The notes below the pieces were generated by a model. The model saw only the letters and a program-made list of their open reading frames with translations, was not told the origin of the DNA and did not search any database. DNA of 64,000 nt from positions 78,156-142,155 of the forward strand of contig CADACE010000006.1 of the NCBI GenBank assembly GCA_902786265.1, read 5' to 3'. The position numbers and the translations under genes were made by a program. Of this stretch, positions 45,147 through 54,519 are shown piece by piece; position 1 is the stretch's first letter; each line of letters starts with the position of its first letter. Source of the stretch: an uncultured Chloroflexota bacterium. Lineage in GTDB: Bacteria; Chloroflexota; Anaerolineae; Anaerolineales; Anaerolineaceae.

Positions 45147-45687
45147 TGTATATAGTGTCAACATTTTGCAGCAATCGGCAGTCCTGTTTTAATTATGATT
45201 TCATAGGTGACCCGCTGCCGAATTCCGGTCACGATCAGATCAATGACGAATCAGGAGCTTCAAAGCCTTCACACCTTGTACCAAAATCCACATTACTTAT
45301 ACATAATAGTATATCAGCCGGTTTGAGATTTTTTTCTTATAAATTGGAATTGACTGTTAAAACCACGACCAATATGTCGGGAAAATAACGAACCTTGACA
45401 TTTCAGAAAAAGCCTGCCGGACAGAGTGCTTCGCAAGGACGCGGAATCAGCTATTCCTTACACGCTGCCGGGTTACCCTTATCTTTTTTTATCAGCCGGG
45501 GCTTACGAACTGAGCAAGGGAACGCGTGCACCCCGATCCGTATGGTATGGACTTTGTCCGATTAGCTTCGGAGCGGGAGCTTCGCCTCCGATTTTCTTAA
45601 AGATGTGAGCACGTTAAGGAGTTGCTTGTAAAACACATAGCAGCATCACGCGGATAAACAACTATAAAAATAATGTGACAGGGTTCA
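45147..45687. other. Intergenic region without a supported gene
   Basis: Mixed composition. A stem at about 45569-45592 (TCGGAG...CTCCGA type) is followed by TTTTCTT and looks like a plus-strand terminator with no gene before it. The stretch 45400-45570 may be decayed coding sequence, but no domain is readable. Confidence 0.4.
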
Positions 45688-46540
45688 GCCCGCAGAACGG
45701 TTACCTGTACGCGGGAATCAGGCGCAGGCGAAAGGCGCGCACAGGTGACTGATCCGCGTGCTTTACCATAGATCTGAAAGGCCACGACGCGCACGCGAAT
45801 CTGTCTCCTGTGCTCAGAGACGAACGCCGCGGGATATCCCTGACGCTCATCGGGAAAGCCATAACCGGTCTGCCCGGACAATAAGCAGGGTTCTCCTTCC
45901 GCAATGCATAGGATAAGCACAGAAGACAGGTCTCCGGGCGCGTCGTGGCAGAGCGGTGTCAGGGTCCAGCCCGCAGACCGGTCACCTGTACGCGGGAATT
46001 ATGGCGCGCGCAGGTGACTGATCCGCGTGCTTTACCATAGCGCCGAAAGGTCACGACGCGCACGCGAATCTGTCACATGTGCTCAGAGACGAACGCCTCG
46101 GGATGTTCCTGACGCTCATCGGGAATGCAGATGCTGATCTGCCCGGAGGATAAGCAGGGTTCTCCTTCCGCAATGCATAGGTTAAGCACAGGAGACAGGT
46201 CTCCGGGCGCGTCACGGCAGAGCGATGTCAAGGTAAAGCCCGCAGACCGGTCACCTGTGCTGCGGAAAAACAGGCGCGCGCAGGTGACTGATCCGCGTGC
46301 TTTACCATAGAGCTTAATGGCCACGACGCGCACGCGAATCTGTCTCCTGTGCTCAGAAAACAACGCTGCGGAATGTTTCTGACGCTTGTCGGAAAAGCAG
46401 GTGCTTATCTGCCCGGACGATGAGCGGAATTCTCCTTCCTCTGTGTCCGTATTAAGCACAGATGACAGGTCTCCGGGCGCGTCAATGCAGAGCGGTGTCA
46501 GGATCCGGCCCGCAGACCGGTCACCTATGCGCGTTTTATT
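45688..46540. repeat. GC-rich tandem repeats of about 270 bp with internal inverted repeats
   Basis: The marker GCCCGCAG recurs at 45688, 45969, 46238 and 46508, giving periods of 281, 269 and 270: three full units and a partial fourth. Within each unit GGTCACCTG pairs with CAGGTGAC, and GACGCGC...CTGTC.CCTGTGCT pairs with AGCACAG..GACAG...GCGCGTC. The units are well conserved, for example GATCCGCGTGCTTTACCATAG in all three. Long open frames on both strands are a by-product of the high GC content. Confidence 0.85.
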
Positions 46541-46551
46541 GACAGTCCATA

Positions 46552-46620
46552 TGACAAATGTCACTATTTTGGATTTTATTGATATTTGGTATTGACTTTT
46601 TATTTTTCATTTGTTAGAAT
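46552..46620 (+). promoter_or_regulatory. Sigma-70 promoter of the 383-aa gene
   Basis: TTGACT (46592-46597), a 17-base spacer and TAGAAT (46615-46620). Upstream the palindrome TGACAAATGTCA (46552-46563) could be an activator site. Confidence 0.75.
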
Positions 46621-46668
46621 ATTATCAAGAATAAAGATTCTATTATAAACGAAAGGAGATTACTGAAG

Positions 46669-47820
46669 ATGACGATGCTCGCAGCGGAATTGATGAAGAA
46701 AACACGGCAGACGCAGTCCGGCGGGAATGAATACCGCGGGATCATCACGAACGTCAAAGCCGCGGACCTGCCCGCCGAGGCACTCGGAGAATTCAGTGAT
46801 GCTCCTTCCGAATTTGAACACACCGCACTCCTGTTATGGGGTGATACGCAGAAGGTTTACGTCAATGCCTGCACCGCCAACCGCTTTTCCGAAAACTATC
46901 TGATGTTCTGCGATCAGCTGGAAAAGAACATCAAGCAGCTCGGCTCCTACTGCCTGACGAAAGCGGTACTGGAACAGAACGGCATGTCCTTCCCGAAGCT
47001 TTCCCAAATGACCATCCGGGAGCTGGCGGGCATGGTCGGCTTCCATCTGCGCAAGGCACATGCCGCGCTGGAGGGGATCTACCGGGACAATAACATCCTC
47101 GGCATGACCTACCTGAACTGGGAATTCCGCTGGGCGGGGCTCGACAACCGCCTGCGGGCGACCGAAGTGAAAATTCAGGCCATCAAAGAAGGAAAGATCA
47201 ACACCGAATCGATGCTCAAAAAGGCGGAGACTTTCAAGGGCGAACCCGGCATCAATGACAAAGCTCCTTCCGATACCGCCAAAAGCCTGCCTTCCCATGC
47301 CAACGCCCTGCCGATCAAAGGATCCATGGCGAGAACGATGCTGGGATACGAAAAGCAGGAAGAAAAACGGGAAGAAATGATCCGGAAAGAGAAAGAGCGG
47401 CTGCTCAAAGAGGCTGAGCGCTGTGAACAGCGGATCTCCTCAAGGGTCCCGGGCGGGTTCCAGCCGCCAAAGCCCTTCGGGCCGTCTAAAGAAGACTGGG
47501 CTCTGATCAACAGAGAGCGGGCGAAATCCCTGCGGGAACAGGCAGAGGCACTGGACGAAATAAAACCGGAGTATGAACCGGAAGTCCTGCCGGAGGGAGC
47601 GATAAGTGAAGCGGAAGCCCGGCAGCAGCTTTTGGAAGACGCGATGAAGCGCAGAGATCAGGAAGCGCTCCTCGCTATTCCGCTGGAGGATACTTACGCC
47701 CTTCATGGGCGCTGGGAGAAATACACCGCGAGAGTTGAACGGGAAGCCCTGCTTTCCCGGGCCGGTCCGCCGCCCGATGTGCGGAAAGCGCTGCGGGAGA
47801 AGAGAAAGAAGAGAAAGTAG
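46669..47820 (+). CDS. Unrecognised protein of 383 aa flanked by repeats
   Basis: No family was recognised. The first ~160 residues look globular ('FEHTALLLWGDTQKVYVNACTANRF', read in pieces, and 'GMTYLNWEFRWAGLDNRLR'). The rest is highly charged and probably coiled coil (KQEEKREEMIRKEKERLLKE), with a Lys/Arg-rich end. The N-terminal M-T-M-L start has AAAGGAG eleven bases upstream and a good promoter. Codon use is markedly GC-rich. It is bracketed by two unusual non-coding repeat regions (45688-46540 and 47896-48598), suggesting a link to them or a mobile origin. Confidence 0.7.
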   Translation: MTMLAAELMKKTRQTQSGGNEYRGIITNVKAADLPAEALGEFSDAPSEFEHTALLLWGDTQKVYVNACTANRFSENYLMFCDQLEKNIKQLGSYCLTKAVLEQNGMSFPKLSQMTIRELAGMVGFHLRKAHAALEGIYRDNNILGMTYLNWEFRWAGLDNRLRATEVKIQAIKEGKINTESMLKKAETFKGEPGINDKAPSDTAKSLPSHANALPIKGSMARTMLGYEKQEEKREEMIRKEKERLLKEAERCEQRISSRVPGGFQPPKPFGPSKEDWALINRERAKSLREQAEALDEIKPEYEPEVLPEGAISEAEARQQLLEDAMKRRDQEALLAIPLEDTYALHGRWEKYTARVEREALLSRAGPPPDVRKALREKRKKRK

Positions 47821-47895
47821 GTTTTATTAGGGATTAGGGATCAACAGGCCGGAGCCGGATGGTTTCGGCTGTCTTAAATTAAACGACGGTTCGGT

Positions 47896-48598
47896 ACGGG
47901 GACGGTTCACCCGAGGCGTCAGCCGAGGGGAACTGTCCTCCCGTTTTCAGGGAATAAGCGCTCGTTTGGATCCACAGCGGGGGCTTTAACACCATATCTT
48001 CAGGAACAGCGTCGATACTTTGATTGGGCGCGGGACACCGGCACCTGATACAAGTGTACCTGCTCCGCGACGGTACGCGTTGTATCAGGTGCCGATGTCC
48101 CTTTTTCCCGGTTAGTGCATTGCCCGGGTAAGGGTGCAGGACCTTCGGTCCAGTCCCCAAATTGTTCCGCCCTCAAGCTATGCAGGATGAACACTCGTTT
48201 GGACGCTTTGACACCATATCTTCAGGAACAGCGCCGATACTTTGATTGGGCGCGGGACACCGGCACCTGATACTGGCCTGCACCGTAAGAAACAGGCTGC
48301 GCCTATTGATTCGGTGCAGGAGCTTCGCCTGCTGCGCGACGGTACACATTGTATCAGGTGCCAATGTACCTTTTTCCCGATTTTCCTTTCCATCTTCAAC
48401 AGTGCATAGCCCGGGTAAGGGTACAGGACATTCGGTCCGGTTCCCAAACTGTCTTCCCACCCGCTTTCACAGCGGGATCTCTGACACCATATCCTCAGGG
48501 GACAAGGGCCGATGTAACTCCATGTAAAACAATGGCAGAAATATGAGCACTCTGCAAAAGCGGGAGGACAGTTCCGCTGACGCGAAACCGTCCCCGAT
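47896..48598. repeat. Roughly 700-bp element with inverted ends and internal palindromic repeats
   Basis: Left end 47896-47943 and right end 48561-48598 are inverted copies (CGGGAGGACAGTTCC, GCTGACGC and AACCGTCCCCG on the right correspond to their complements on the left). Inside, a unit with ACACCATATCTTCAGGAACAGCG recurs at about 47990 and 48209, and partly at 48481. Each full unit holds GGCACCTGATAC / GTATCAGGTGCC, a stem of up to 20 bases. No transposase is present, so it is MITE-like or a structured RNA region. Confidence 0.7.
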
Positions 48599-48617
48599 CT
48601 ACATTTCAAGCCGATTA

Positions 48618-50981
48618 TTACTCAGCGTTATAGTCTATATAAAGATCGCCTCTGCTGTTGGGTCCCATTTTAAATGTTTCCCCTTCGGGATTGGCAAGAA
48701 CAAAGAATATGCGGGTTGGCCCGTCTCCCTTTGCCTGGAAGGTCACACTGATCTCACCGCTTTCTCCCGGCTGCAGAGCAACGCCGACATCAAACAGCTT
48801 CTGGTCGTTGGTGAAAGTCTCATCTCCCCAGACGACCTTGTAATTTTCAGTCCAGGCACAGGTACCGATATTGCTGAGTTCCCAGGTTTTCGTGATAAAT
48901 TCGCCTTTCTTCACAACCGTCCCGTCCGGGATCGTTATATCTGAAACAAATCCTGCATGATCAGTGCAATCCGCGGGGTTCTCAACAGATTGAACAGCCT
49001 CTGCAAGTGCCAGCGGCTCGTCTTCAGCCGCTTTGGTGGTATCGACCTCATCCGCGCTTACGACACAGCGGAAGCCATAATTCCGAACCGCGTCCGGTGC
49101 TGCGCCGCTGCGGCTGAAAACAAAGCTTGCCGATTCCTGTTCAGGAGCAAGAAAACTGCCGCCTTTCACCGTATGCATATTTCCGGATATCGGACCGATG
49201 GGGTTATTTAATTCCGTATCATTGATCAATCGTGTTTCTGAGTAAAAGTCATTGACCCACTCGCTGACATTCCCTGCCATATCCATTACGCCATACGGAC
49301 TCAGGTCCTGCGGATCCTGACCTGATCGATGCAGGCGGTTCGGATAGATGCCAATCCCGCGGCTGAAATTTCCCCATGGATACAGACGTCCGTCTGTACC
49401 GCGGGCTGCTTTTTCCCATTCAGCTTCCGTAGGAAGACGCTTCCCGGCCCATGTGCAGTAAACCTGGGCATCCGTCCAGCGTACATTCATGATCGGCAGA
49501 TCATCACCGATCCATTCATCAGCGATCCGTTCGATCGGCTGGCAGACACCTTCCGCTACGCAGCGGGCATACTGCGCCTGTGTCACCTCCCGGACATCGA
49601 TCCAATAAGCGCTCAGCGCTACCCGGTGACGGGGCAGAACCCCTTCCATGTCAAACAGGAAGGTATGATCGCTGCCCATCGTAAAGGTCTCTTCGGGAAC
49701 AGCCGCCATCAGACTGTCATCGGCATTCCAGCGGATCGACCTGCCTGATAAGGGTGTTATCGGACGCGGCAGCGGTGTCGCTGTCGGTTCCGGAAGAGGG
49801 GTTTCTGTCGGAAGTGGAGTCTCAGTAGGAAGATCTTCCGCTGTTTTCTGTACAGACTGCACTTCCATCGCAGTCTGGGTCACGTGAAGCAGGCTTAATG
49901 TCTCCTGATATACCGGTGTCGTTTCGGTTTCCGTTTTATTGAAAACAGAGGCGATTTTGGGTAAATCATTCAAAAATTCCGGATGTGTCAGCCAAAGATA
50001 AACGCCGGCACCGATCAGGATCAATAAAACCAGAGCCAGCGGCAGGGCGGCTGATTTCCTGCCTTTTCCTGACGTTACAAAACCGGACTGACCGCCTGTC
50101 TTTTTATCTTTGCCCTTTTTGGATTTCTTTTGCGATGGGTTGTTATCTTCCGGAGGAAGCTCTTTTTTCGGTAAATCTTTTTCGACTACAGCCCGAATCG
50201 CCCAATAGAGCTCTTCACCGTCTTTATAGCGCAATGACTTATTGTCAGTCAGGCAGCGGGAAAGGACCGGTACCAGTTCCGGAACTTCCAACCCGGCTGA
50301 CTCACTCACACATTCTTTGTAATAGGCAAAAAGATGAGAATACTCCTCAACATCTGTTCCGTCTCCCGAACTGCGATAGGGAGAAAGCGCCGTACACATT
50401 TCCAGAAGCAGCACACCGAACGCGAAAATATCCACATCCGGCTGCAATTCAGTACCCGGCATCAGATCCGGCATTTCATAAACCGGCCGGTCCATATCAA
50501 ATGCCGGCGGCAGTTCCAGAAAAGAGAGATAAGCTTTCCCTTCCGGATCGATCCAGATATGGGAAGGATCCAGCTCGCCATGGACCAGACCTTCGCTGTG
50601 CAGCGCAGCCAGAGCCGAAGCAATATCCAAAGAAATGCGGTAGGCCGTCTTCAATGGCAGCGGACGTCCCTGCCTTTGAATAACGTCCTTTAAGGATGCT
50701 CCTGTTACAGCAGTCTGACGGAGAAGCAGACCTTCTTCCGCAAGTTCCGGTTCACTGACGCTGATGATGTTTGTGTGGCTGATTTTCATCAGCCGCTTCA
50801 TCCGCAGCTGCAGAGCATACAGGGATTCCGCGCTCATATTGTTATTTTGAATTTTTATCAGCTTTGTATAATATTTCTTCTGATCCACAGAATCCTGCAG
50901 GGTCAGAAAGTAACCGCTCTTGTCCGCGCCTACATTGGAGATGATTTTATATCGATTATTGATCATGTTTTGTTCTGCCAT
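48618..50981 (-). CDS. Kinase-like / formylglycine-enzyme-like / NBR1-Ig fusion protein
   Basis: 787 aa in four parts. Residues ~10-270 have a Ser/Thr kinase fold, but the catalytic loop reads HGELDPSHI in place of HRDxxxxN, the DFG position reads SFLE, and no GxGxxG loop is clear, so it is probably a pseudokinase. A membrane helix follows (LPLALVLLILIGAGVYLWL, about 315-335) and a Thr/Pro linker. Residues ~430-650 form a formylglycine-generating-enzyme/SUMF-type domain ('FTMGSDHTFLFD', 'YWIDVREVTQAQYARCV', 'RLPTEAEWEKAARG', 'GNVSEWVNDF', 'YGFRCV'). The last ~110 residues resemble NBR1 Ig-like domains ('DVTIPDGT'-like start, 'TWELSNIGTCAW'). It probably senses or binds on the outside. Substrates are unknown. 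Confidence 0.82.
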   Translation of the reverse strand: MAEQNMINNRYKIISNVGADKSGYFLTLQDSVDQKKYYTKLIKIQNNNMSAESLYALQLRMKRLMKISHTNIISVSEPELAEEGLLLRQTAVTGASLKDVIQRQGRPLPLKTAYRISLDIASALAALHSEGLVHGELDPSHIWIDPEGKAYLSFLELPPAFDMDRPVYEMPDLMPGTELQPDVDIFAFGVLLLEMCTALSPYRSSGDGTDVEEYSHLFAYYKECVSESAGLEVPELVPVLSRCLTDNKSLRYKDGEELYWAIRAVVEKDLPKKELPPEDNNPSQKKSKKGKDKKTGGQSGFVTSGKGRKSAALPLALVLLILIGAGVYLWLTHPEFLNDLPKIASVFNKTETETTPVYQETLSLLHVTQTAMEVQSVQKTAEDLPTETPLPTETPLPEPTATPLPRPITPLSGRSIRWNADDSLMAAVPEETFTMGSDHTFLFDMEGVLPRHRVALSAYWIDVREVTQAQYARCVAEGVCQPIERIADEWIGDDLPIMNVRWTDAQVYCTWAGKRLPTEAEWEKAARGTDGRLYPWGNFSRGIGIYPNRLHRSGQDPQDLSPYGVMDMAGNVSEWVNDFYSETRLINDTELNNPIGPISGNMHTVKGGSFLAPEQESASFVFSRSGAAPDAVRNYGFRCVVSADEVDTTKAAEDEPLALAEAVQSVENPADCTDHAGFVSDITIPDGTVVKKGEFITKTWELSNIGTCAWTENYKVVWGDETFTNDQKLFDVGVALQPGESGEISVTFQAKGDGPTRIFFVLANPEGETFKMGPNSRGDLYIDYNAE

Positions 50982-51220
50982 AAAATTTACCTGTTTTCTC
51001 CCAAATCAATATCTCATATGAGATGATTTATTCATTTCCGCAAGGTGATTCAAAATGAGTGTGAGAAAGCATTCCTTTCCATGCGCCTCATTCTCAATCG
51101 TACCATTTTATTATCTTTCTTTCTCCATTCTACTATAATAAAAAAGAATTTTTGAAAATAACAGGAATTCCGCTTTCGTCTTCATATGGTAATGATATAA
51201 TGTATATGGAGTTTAAATTT

Positions 51221-51886
51221 ATGGGGCGATTTAACCGTTTTGTCTGGTTCATAATCATGATCATCATCGGCGGAGGCGCCGGGCTTTATTATGCCTGGTA
51301 TGTCAAGCCTGCCGAATTTGTTGACGCTGCCTTGTTCAACCTGCGTTCAGATTACAAAACAGACTATGTTTTGATGACAGCCGAAATATATGCCAAAGAT
51401 CATGACCGTCTGCATGCCTTTATGCGGCTGGACAAGCTGCTGCCGTCAAACAGCGAAACACGCGAGTCTGTGGTCGAAGACGCCATAAAAAGGGCTGAAG
51501 GATTTGGATATAATCCCGTCGACCTGCAAAAGATGTATCACCTGAAGGAAATCATTACCGGAGAAAGAACCACACCGACTCCGACACATGACCCTACAAG
51601 AGAATATTTATTTGAACAGACCCGGACCGCTGCCGCGGAAATCGTACGGGAATCTTCAACACCCACCCCGAATGTGAACGGGGATCCGGTAGCAGACAGC
51701 AACCCGTTCGGCACCGGTGTCATCATCACAACAGATCCCAACGCGGCACCCATGCTTGAACTGACACCCGCAGATGATTGGTACGGGTACGAAGATCCCG
51801 CTGATGATTATCCGGGAAACAATACTTCATCTGAAGATCAGGTCGGCTTCAGCGGCATTCCGGAAGGTTTTTTGGGAGATAATTAA
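51221..51886 (+). CDS. Membrane-anchored protein with Pro/Thr linker
   Basis: About 221 aa from ATG 51221, chosen for GGAG nine bases upstream; TATAAT lies at 51196-51201. One membrane helix (FVWFIIMIIIGGGAGLYYAWYV) is followed by a short helical domain ('PAEFVDAALFNLRSDYKTDYVLM') and a long extracytoplasmic Thr/Pro/Asp-rich tail. The helix and first 50 residues after it are related to the next gene product. It is the first gene of a run leading to frr-uppS-cdsA. The function is unknown. Confidence 0.65.
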   Translation: MGRFNRFVWFIIMIIIGGGAGLYYAWYVKPAEFVDAALFNLRSDYKTDYVLMTAEIYAKDHDRLHAFMRLDKLLPSNSETRESVVEDAIKRAEGFGYNPVDLQKMYHLKEIITGERTTPTPTHDPTREYLFEQTRTAAAEIVRESSTPTPNVNGDPVADSNPFGTGVIITTDPNAAPMLELTPADDWYGYEDPADDYPGNNTSSEDQVGFSGIPEGFLGDN

Positions 51887-51889
51887 CAT

Positions 51890-52258
51890 ATGGCAGGAAA
51901 ACAGAAAAAACGACCACCGCTGTATCTATTGACCGGACTCATCATCGGAGCAGCTTTAGGGCTGTTTATCGGATACAGGATCTTCCCGGTTCAGTTTTTT
52001 GATATCACCCCGGCTTCCCTGCATCAGGATTTCCAGGAGGATTATCTCGTTATGGTCGGATTAGCCTACCATGCGGACGGCGACATCGGACGGGCGTATT
52101 CGCGTATTTCAGAAATGATGTCTCCGATCGACATCGACCGGCTGCGTGCCATGAGTCTTCGCATCGACGATAATCCCGATACACACAGCAATTACGAGCA
52201 GATCCGGTCGTTCATCAACGATCTGCAGACATATATGAGCGATACCGGAAGAAGGTGA
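51890..52258 (+). CDS. Membrane-anchored small protein, paralogue of the preceding one
   Basis: 122 aa. A membrane helix (YLLTGLIIGAALGLFIGYRIF) is followed by 'PVQFFDITPASLHQDFQEDYLVMVGLAYHADG' in parts, which parallels the preceding protein (PAEFVDAALFNLRSDYKTDYVLM). The C-terminal half is helical. Starts three bases after the previous stop, so co-translated. Unknown function. Confidence 0.65.
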   Translation: MAGKQKKRPPLYLLTGLIIGAALGLFIGYRIFPVQFFDITPASLHQDFQEDYLVMVGLAYHADGDIGRAYSRISEMMSPIDIDRLRAMSLRIDDNPDTHSNYEQIRSFINDLQTYMSDTGRR

Positions 52259-52311
52259 GGCTCAGGCACACTCGGCTCTGAATTTATTACAAATCTTTAT
52301 TGGAGGTTAAC

Positions 52312-52869
52312 ATGATCAATGACATTCTCAATGACGGAGAAAGCAGAATGAAAGGTGCAATCAATGCACTGCAGGAAGAATTGGACGGGATCCGAACCGG
52401 CCGCGCTACACCGGCACTGGTTGAAAAACTGACAGTCGAATATTATGGCGTGCCTACACCGTTCAACCAGGTCTCAAACATCACGATCCCGGACGCACGC
52501 ACCATCATGATCCGGCCGTTTGATCCGTCCCTCATCCGTCCGATGACAAAATCGATCCAGTCATCCGATCTGGGTCTGACACCGAACGACGACGGGAAAG
52601 CGATCCGGCTCATGCTCCCTCCGCTGACAGAAGACCGCAGAAAAGATCTGGTGAAACAGGTCAGCACCCGTCTGGAAGAATCCCGTGTCGCGATCCGCAA
52701 CGTAAGACGCGATATCATCAAGGATCTCAAAGATGCTGAAAAGGAAAAACTCATCACAGAGGATGACCGCAAAAAGGGTGAAGAAAAAATCCAGAAATTG
52801 ACCGACACCTGGACGGCCAAGGTGGATGAAGTCGGCAAAAAGAAAGAAAAGGAAATCATGGAGGTCTGA
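52312..52869 (+). CDS. frr: Ribosome recycling factor
   Basis: 185 aa from ATG 52312, exactly the family length; GGAGGT lies five bases upstream. Typical features: 'GIRTGRATPALVEKLTVEYYG', 'VSNITIPDARTIMIRPFD' and 'RVAIRNVRRD..KDLKDAEKEKLITED' in pieces. It splits post-termination ribosomes with EF-G. First of the frr-uppS-cdsA order. Confidence 0.96.
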   Translation: MINDILNDGESRMKGAINALQEELDGIRTGRATPALVEKLTVEYYGVPTPFNQVSNITIPDARTIMIRPFDPSLIRPMTKSIQSSDLGLTPNDDGKAIRLMLPPLTEDRRKDLVKQVSTRLEESRVAIRNVRRDIIKDLKDAEKEKLITEDDRKKGEEKIQKLTDTWTAKVDEVGKKKEKEIMEV

Positions 52870-52875
52870 TCCGCC

Positions 52876-53604
52876 ATGGCATCCGTAAAACCTGATATCC
52901 GGGATATTCCCGCGGATCGTATCCCGCGGCATATTGCAGTCATCATGGATGGCAACGGCCGATGGGCGAAGAAACGCGGAATGCCGCGCCTTTTTGGCCA
53001 TCGTGCCGGAATGGAAAGCCTTCGGGCTGTCATCAAAGCCTGCGTTGAATTCGGGGTAAAATACCTGACCGTTTATGCCTTTTCCACAGAAAACTGGGGA
53101 CGACCGCAGGATGAAGTGTCGGGATTGGAAAAGCTTTTCCATGAAGCATTCACAAATGAACTTCTCGAACTGCATAAACAGGGAGTCCGGATCATTCATT
53201 TGGGACAAAGGGAAGGGATACCTCAGGATCTGTTGAAAGAGATCGATGAAGCGGTCGACCTTTCTAAAAACAACGACCGGCTGGTACTTTCCGTAGCGCT
53301 GAATTACGGGAGCCGCAATGAACTCATGCACGCTGTCCGGCGGATGATCGCCGACGGCCTGAAACCGGAAGAGATAACCGAGCAAAAAATCAGCGAATAT
53401 CTGTTTACCGCGGGGATCCCGGATCCGGACCTGGTGATACGGTCTTCAGGCGAGCAAAGGCTCAGTAATTTTCTGCTTTACCAGTCCGCGTATGCTGAGT
53501 GGGAATTTCCTGAAACACTTTGGCCGGACTTCGGAAAAGAGCAGCTCCTTGAGGCAATTGCTGAATATGCCAAACGCGACCGCCGTTTTGGGAAAGTAAA
53601 ATAG
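52876..53604 (+). CDS. uppS: Isoprenyl (undecaprenyl) diphosphate synthase
   Basis: 242 aa. 'HIAVIMDGNGRWAKKRG' holds the catalytic Asp, 'TVYAFSTENWGRP' the conserved middle motif, and 'RSSGEQRLSNFLLYQSAYAE' the C-terminal part. It builds the C55 lipid carrier for wall and glycan polymers used by the LCP, YfhO and GT39 proteins in this window. GGAGG from the frr end acts as ribosome binding site. Confidence 0.96.
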   Translation: MASVKPDIRDIPADRIPRHIAVIMDGNGRWAKKRGMPRLFGHRAGMESLRAVIKACVEFGVKYLTVYAFSTENWGRPQDEVSGLEKLFHEAFTNELLELHKQGVRIIHLGQREGIPQDLLKEIDEAVDLSKNNDRLVLSVALNYGSRNELMHAVRRMIADGLKPEEITEQKISEYLFTAGIPDPDLVIRSSGEQRLSNFLLYQSAYAEWEFPETLWPDFGKEQLLEAIAEYAKRDRRFGKVK

Positions 53605-53706
53605 TTGATTTTTAAAAGAGGGTGGCCGCTTTGCGGCCTCCTGTTATATATATGCAGCAGCGTCAGCTGAGCACACAGTCCGCTGACAATTGAAAAAGAG
53701 GTAAAT

Positions 53707-54519
53707 ATGAAAGCCCGGGTGATCAGTGCATGTGTTCTTGTTCCTGTCGTTGTATTATCCGCAATTTACGGCGGGCTGCCGTTTTTATTCGTTGTACTGA
53801 TCATATGCGGCTTTTCAGCGTGGGAATTCGGACGGATTTTTGACCAGCATGACGGTATCAGGACACCGCTGATTTTACTGGTCCTTTCTGTTTTGGTGCT
53901 GATCCTCGCACGCTGGTTTATCGGTATCAATGCATCGCACAGGACATTAACCTTCTGCATAATGGCTGCGATGCTCTGCGGCACCATTTTGTGTGAAAAA
54001 GACGTCCCCAAATCCGCACTAAGTTTTGTCGTGCTCACAACCGGAATGGTTTATATCGGCTGGCTCGGCGGTTATATGATCTCTCTGCGCCAGCTTCCGG
54101 ATGGAGAAATAAAATTTTTAATGGTCATTTGCATGGTTTGGGCAAATGATGTCGGAGCGTTTTTCGTAGGCAGCGCGATCGGCAAACATAAAATGTTTAA
54201 AATTGTCAGTCCGAAGAAATCCTGGGAAGGGTTTTTCGGCGGAATGCTTTTCACCATGCTGGCATCTGTTTTAGCCCAGCTGCTGATCCCGCCTGTCCAT
54301 AACATTGTAAATATTTTGCAGATCCTGATCCTCAGTACTGCCGTTTCGATCAGCGGACCGTTAGGTGATTACGGAGAAAGCATGATCAAACGCTGTTACA
54401 ACGTCAAAGATTCATCCAACCTGATCCCGGGTCACGGAGGATTTTTTGACCGTTTTGATTCCTGCTTTTTCGCTATGCCGGTAGCGTATTACGTATTTGA
54501 GTTTATTCAGTTTCTATAA
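53707..54519 (+). CDS. cdsA: Phosphatidate cytidylyltransferase
   Basis: 270 aa with about eight membrane helices. The C-terminal signature S-x(n)-KRxxxxKDxxxxxPGHGGxxDRxD is complete ('GESMIKRCYNVKDSSNLIPG', then 'HGGFFDRFDS'). Makes CDP-diacylglycerol for phospholipids. Its 3' end overlaps the convergent membrane gene by 17 bases. Confidence 0.95.
   Translation: MKARVISACVLVPVVVLSAIYGGLPFLFVVLIICGFSAWEFGRIFDQHDGIRTPLILLVLSVLVLILARWFIGINASHRTLTFCIMAAMLCGTILCEKDVPKSALSFVVLTTGMVYIGWLGGYMISLRQLPDGEIKFLMVICMVWANDVGAFFVGSAIGKHKMFKIVSPKKSWEGFFGGMLFTMLASVLAQLLIPPVHNIVNILQILILSTAVSISGPLGDYGESMIKRCYNVKDSSNLIPGHGGFFDRFDSCFFAMPVAYYVFEFIQFL

Noticed and set aside
46073..46564. 163-codon minus frame (and others) inside the 270-bp repeats
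   Set aside because: The unit length is near a multiple of three, so chance frames repeat; Arg-rich content, lack of initiation signals and long inverted repeats point to non-coding DNA.
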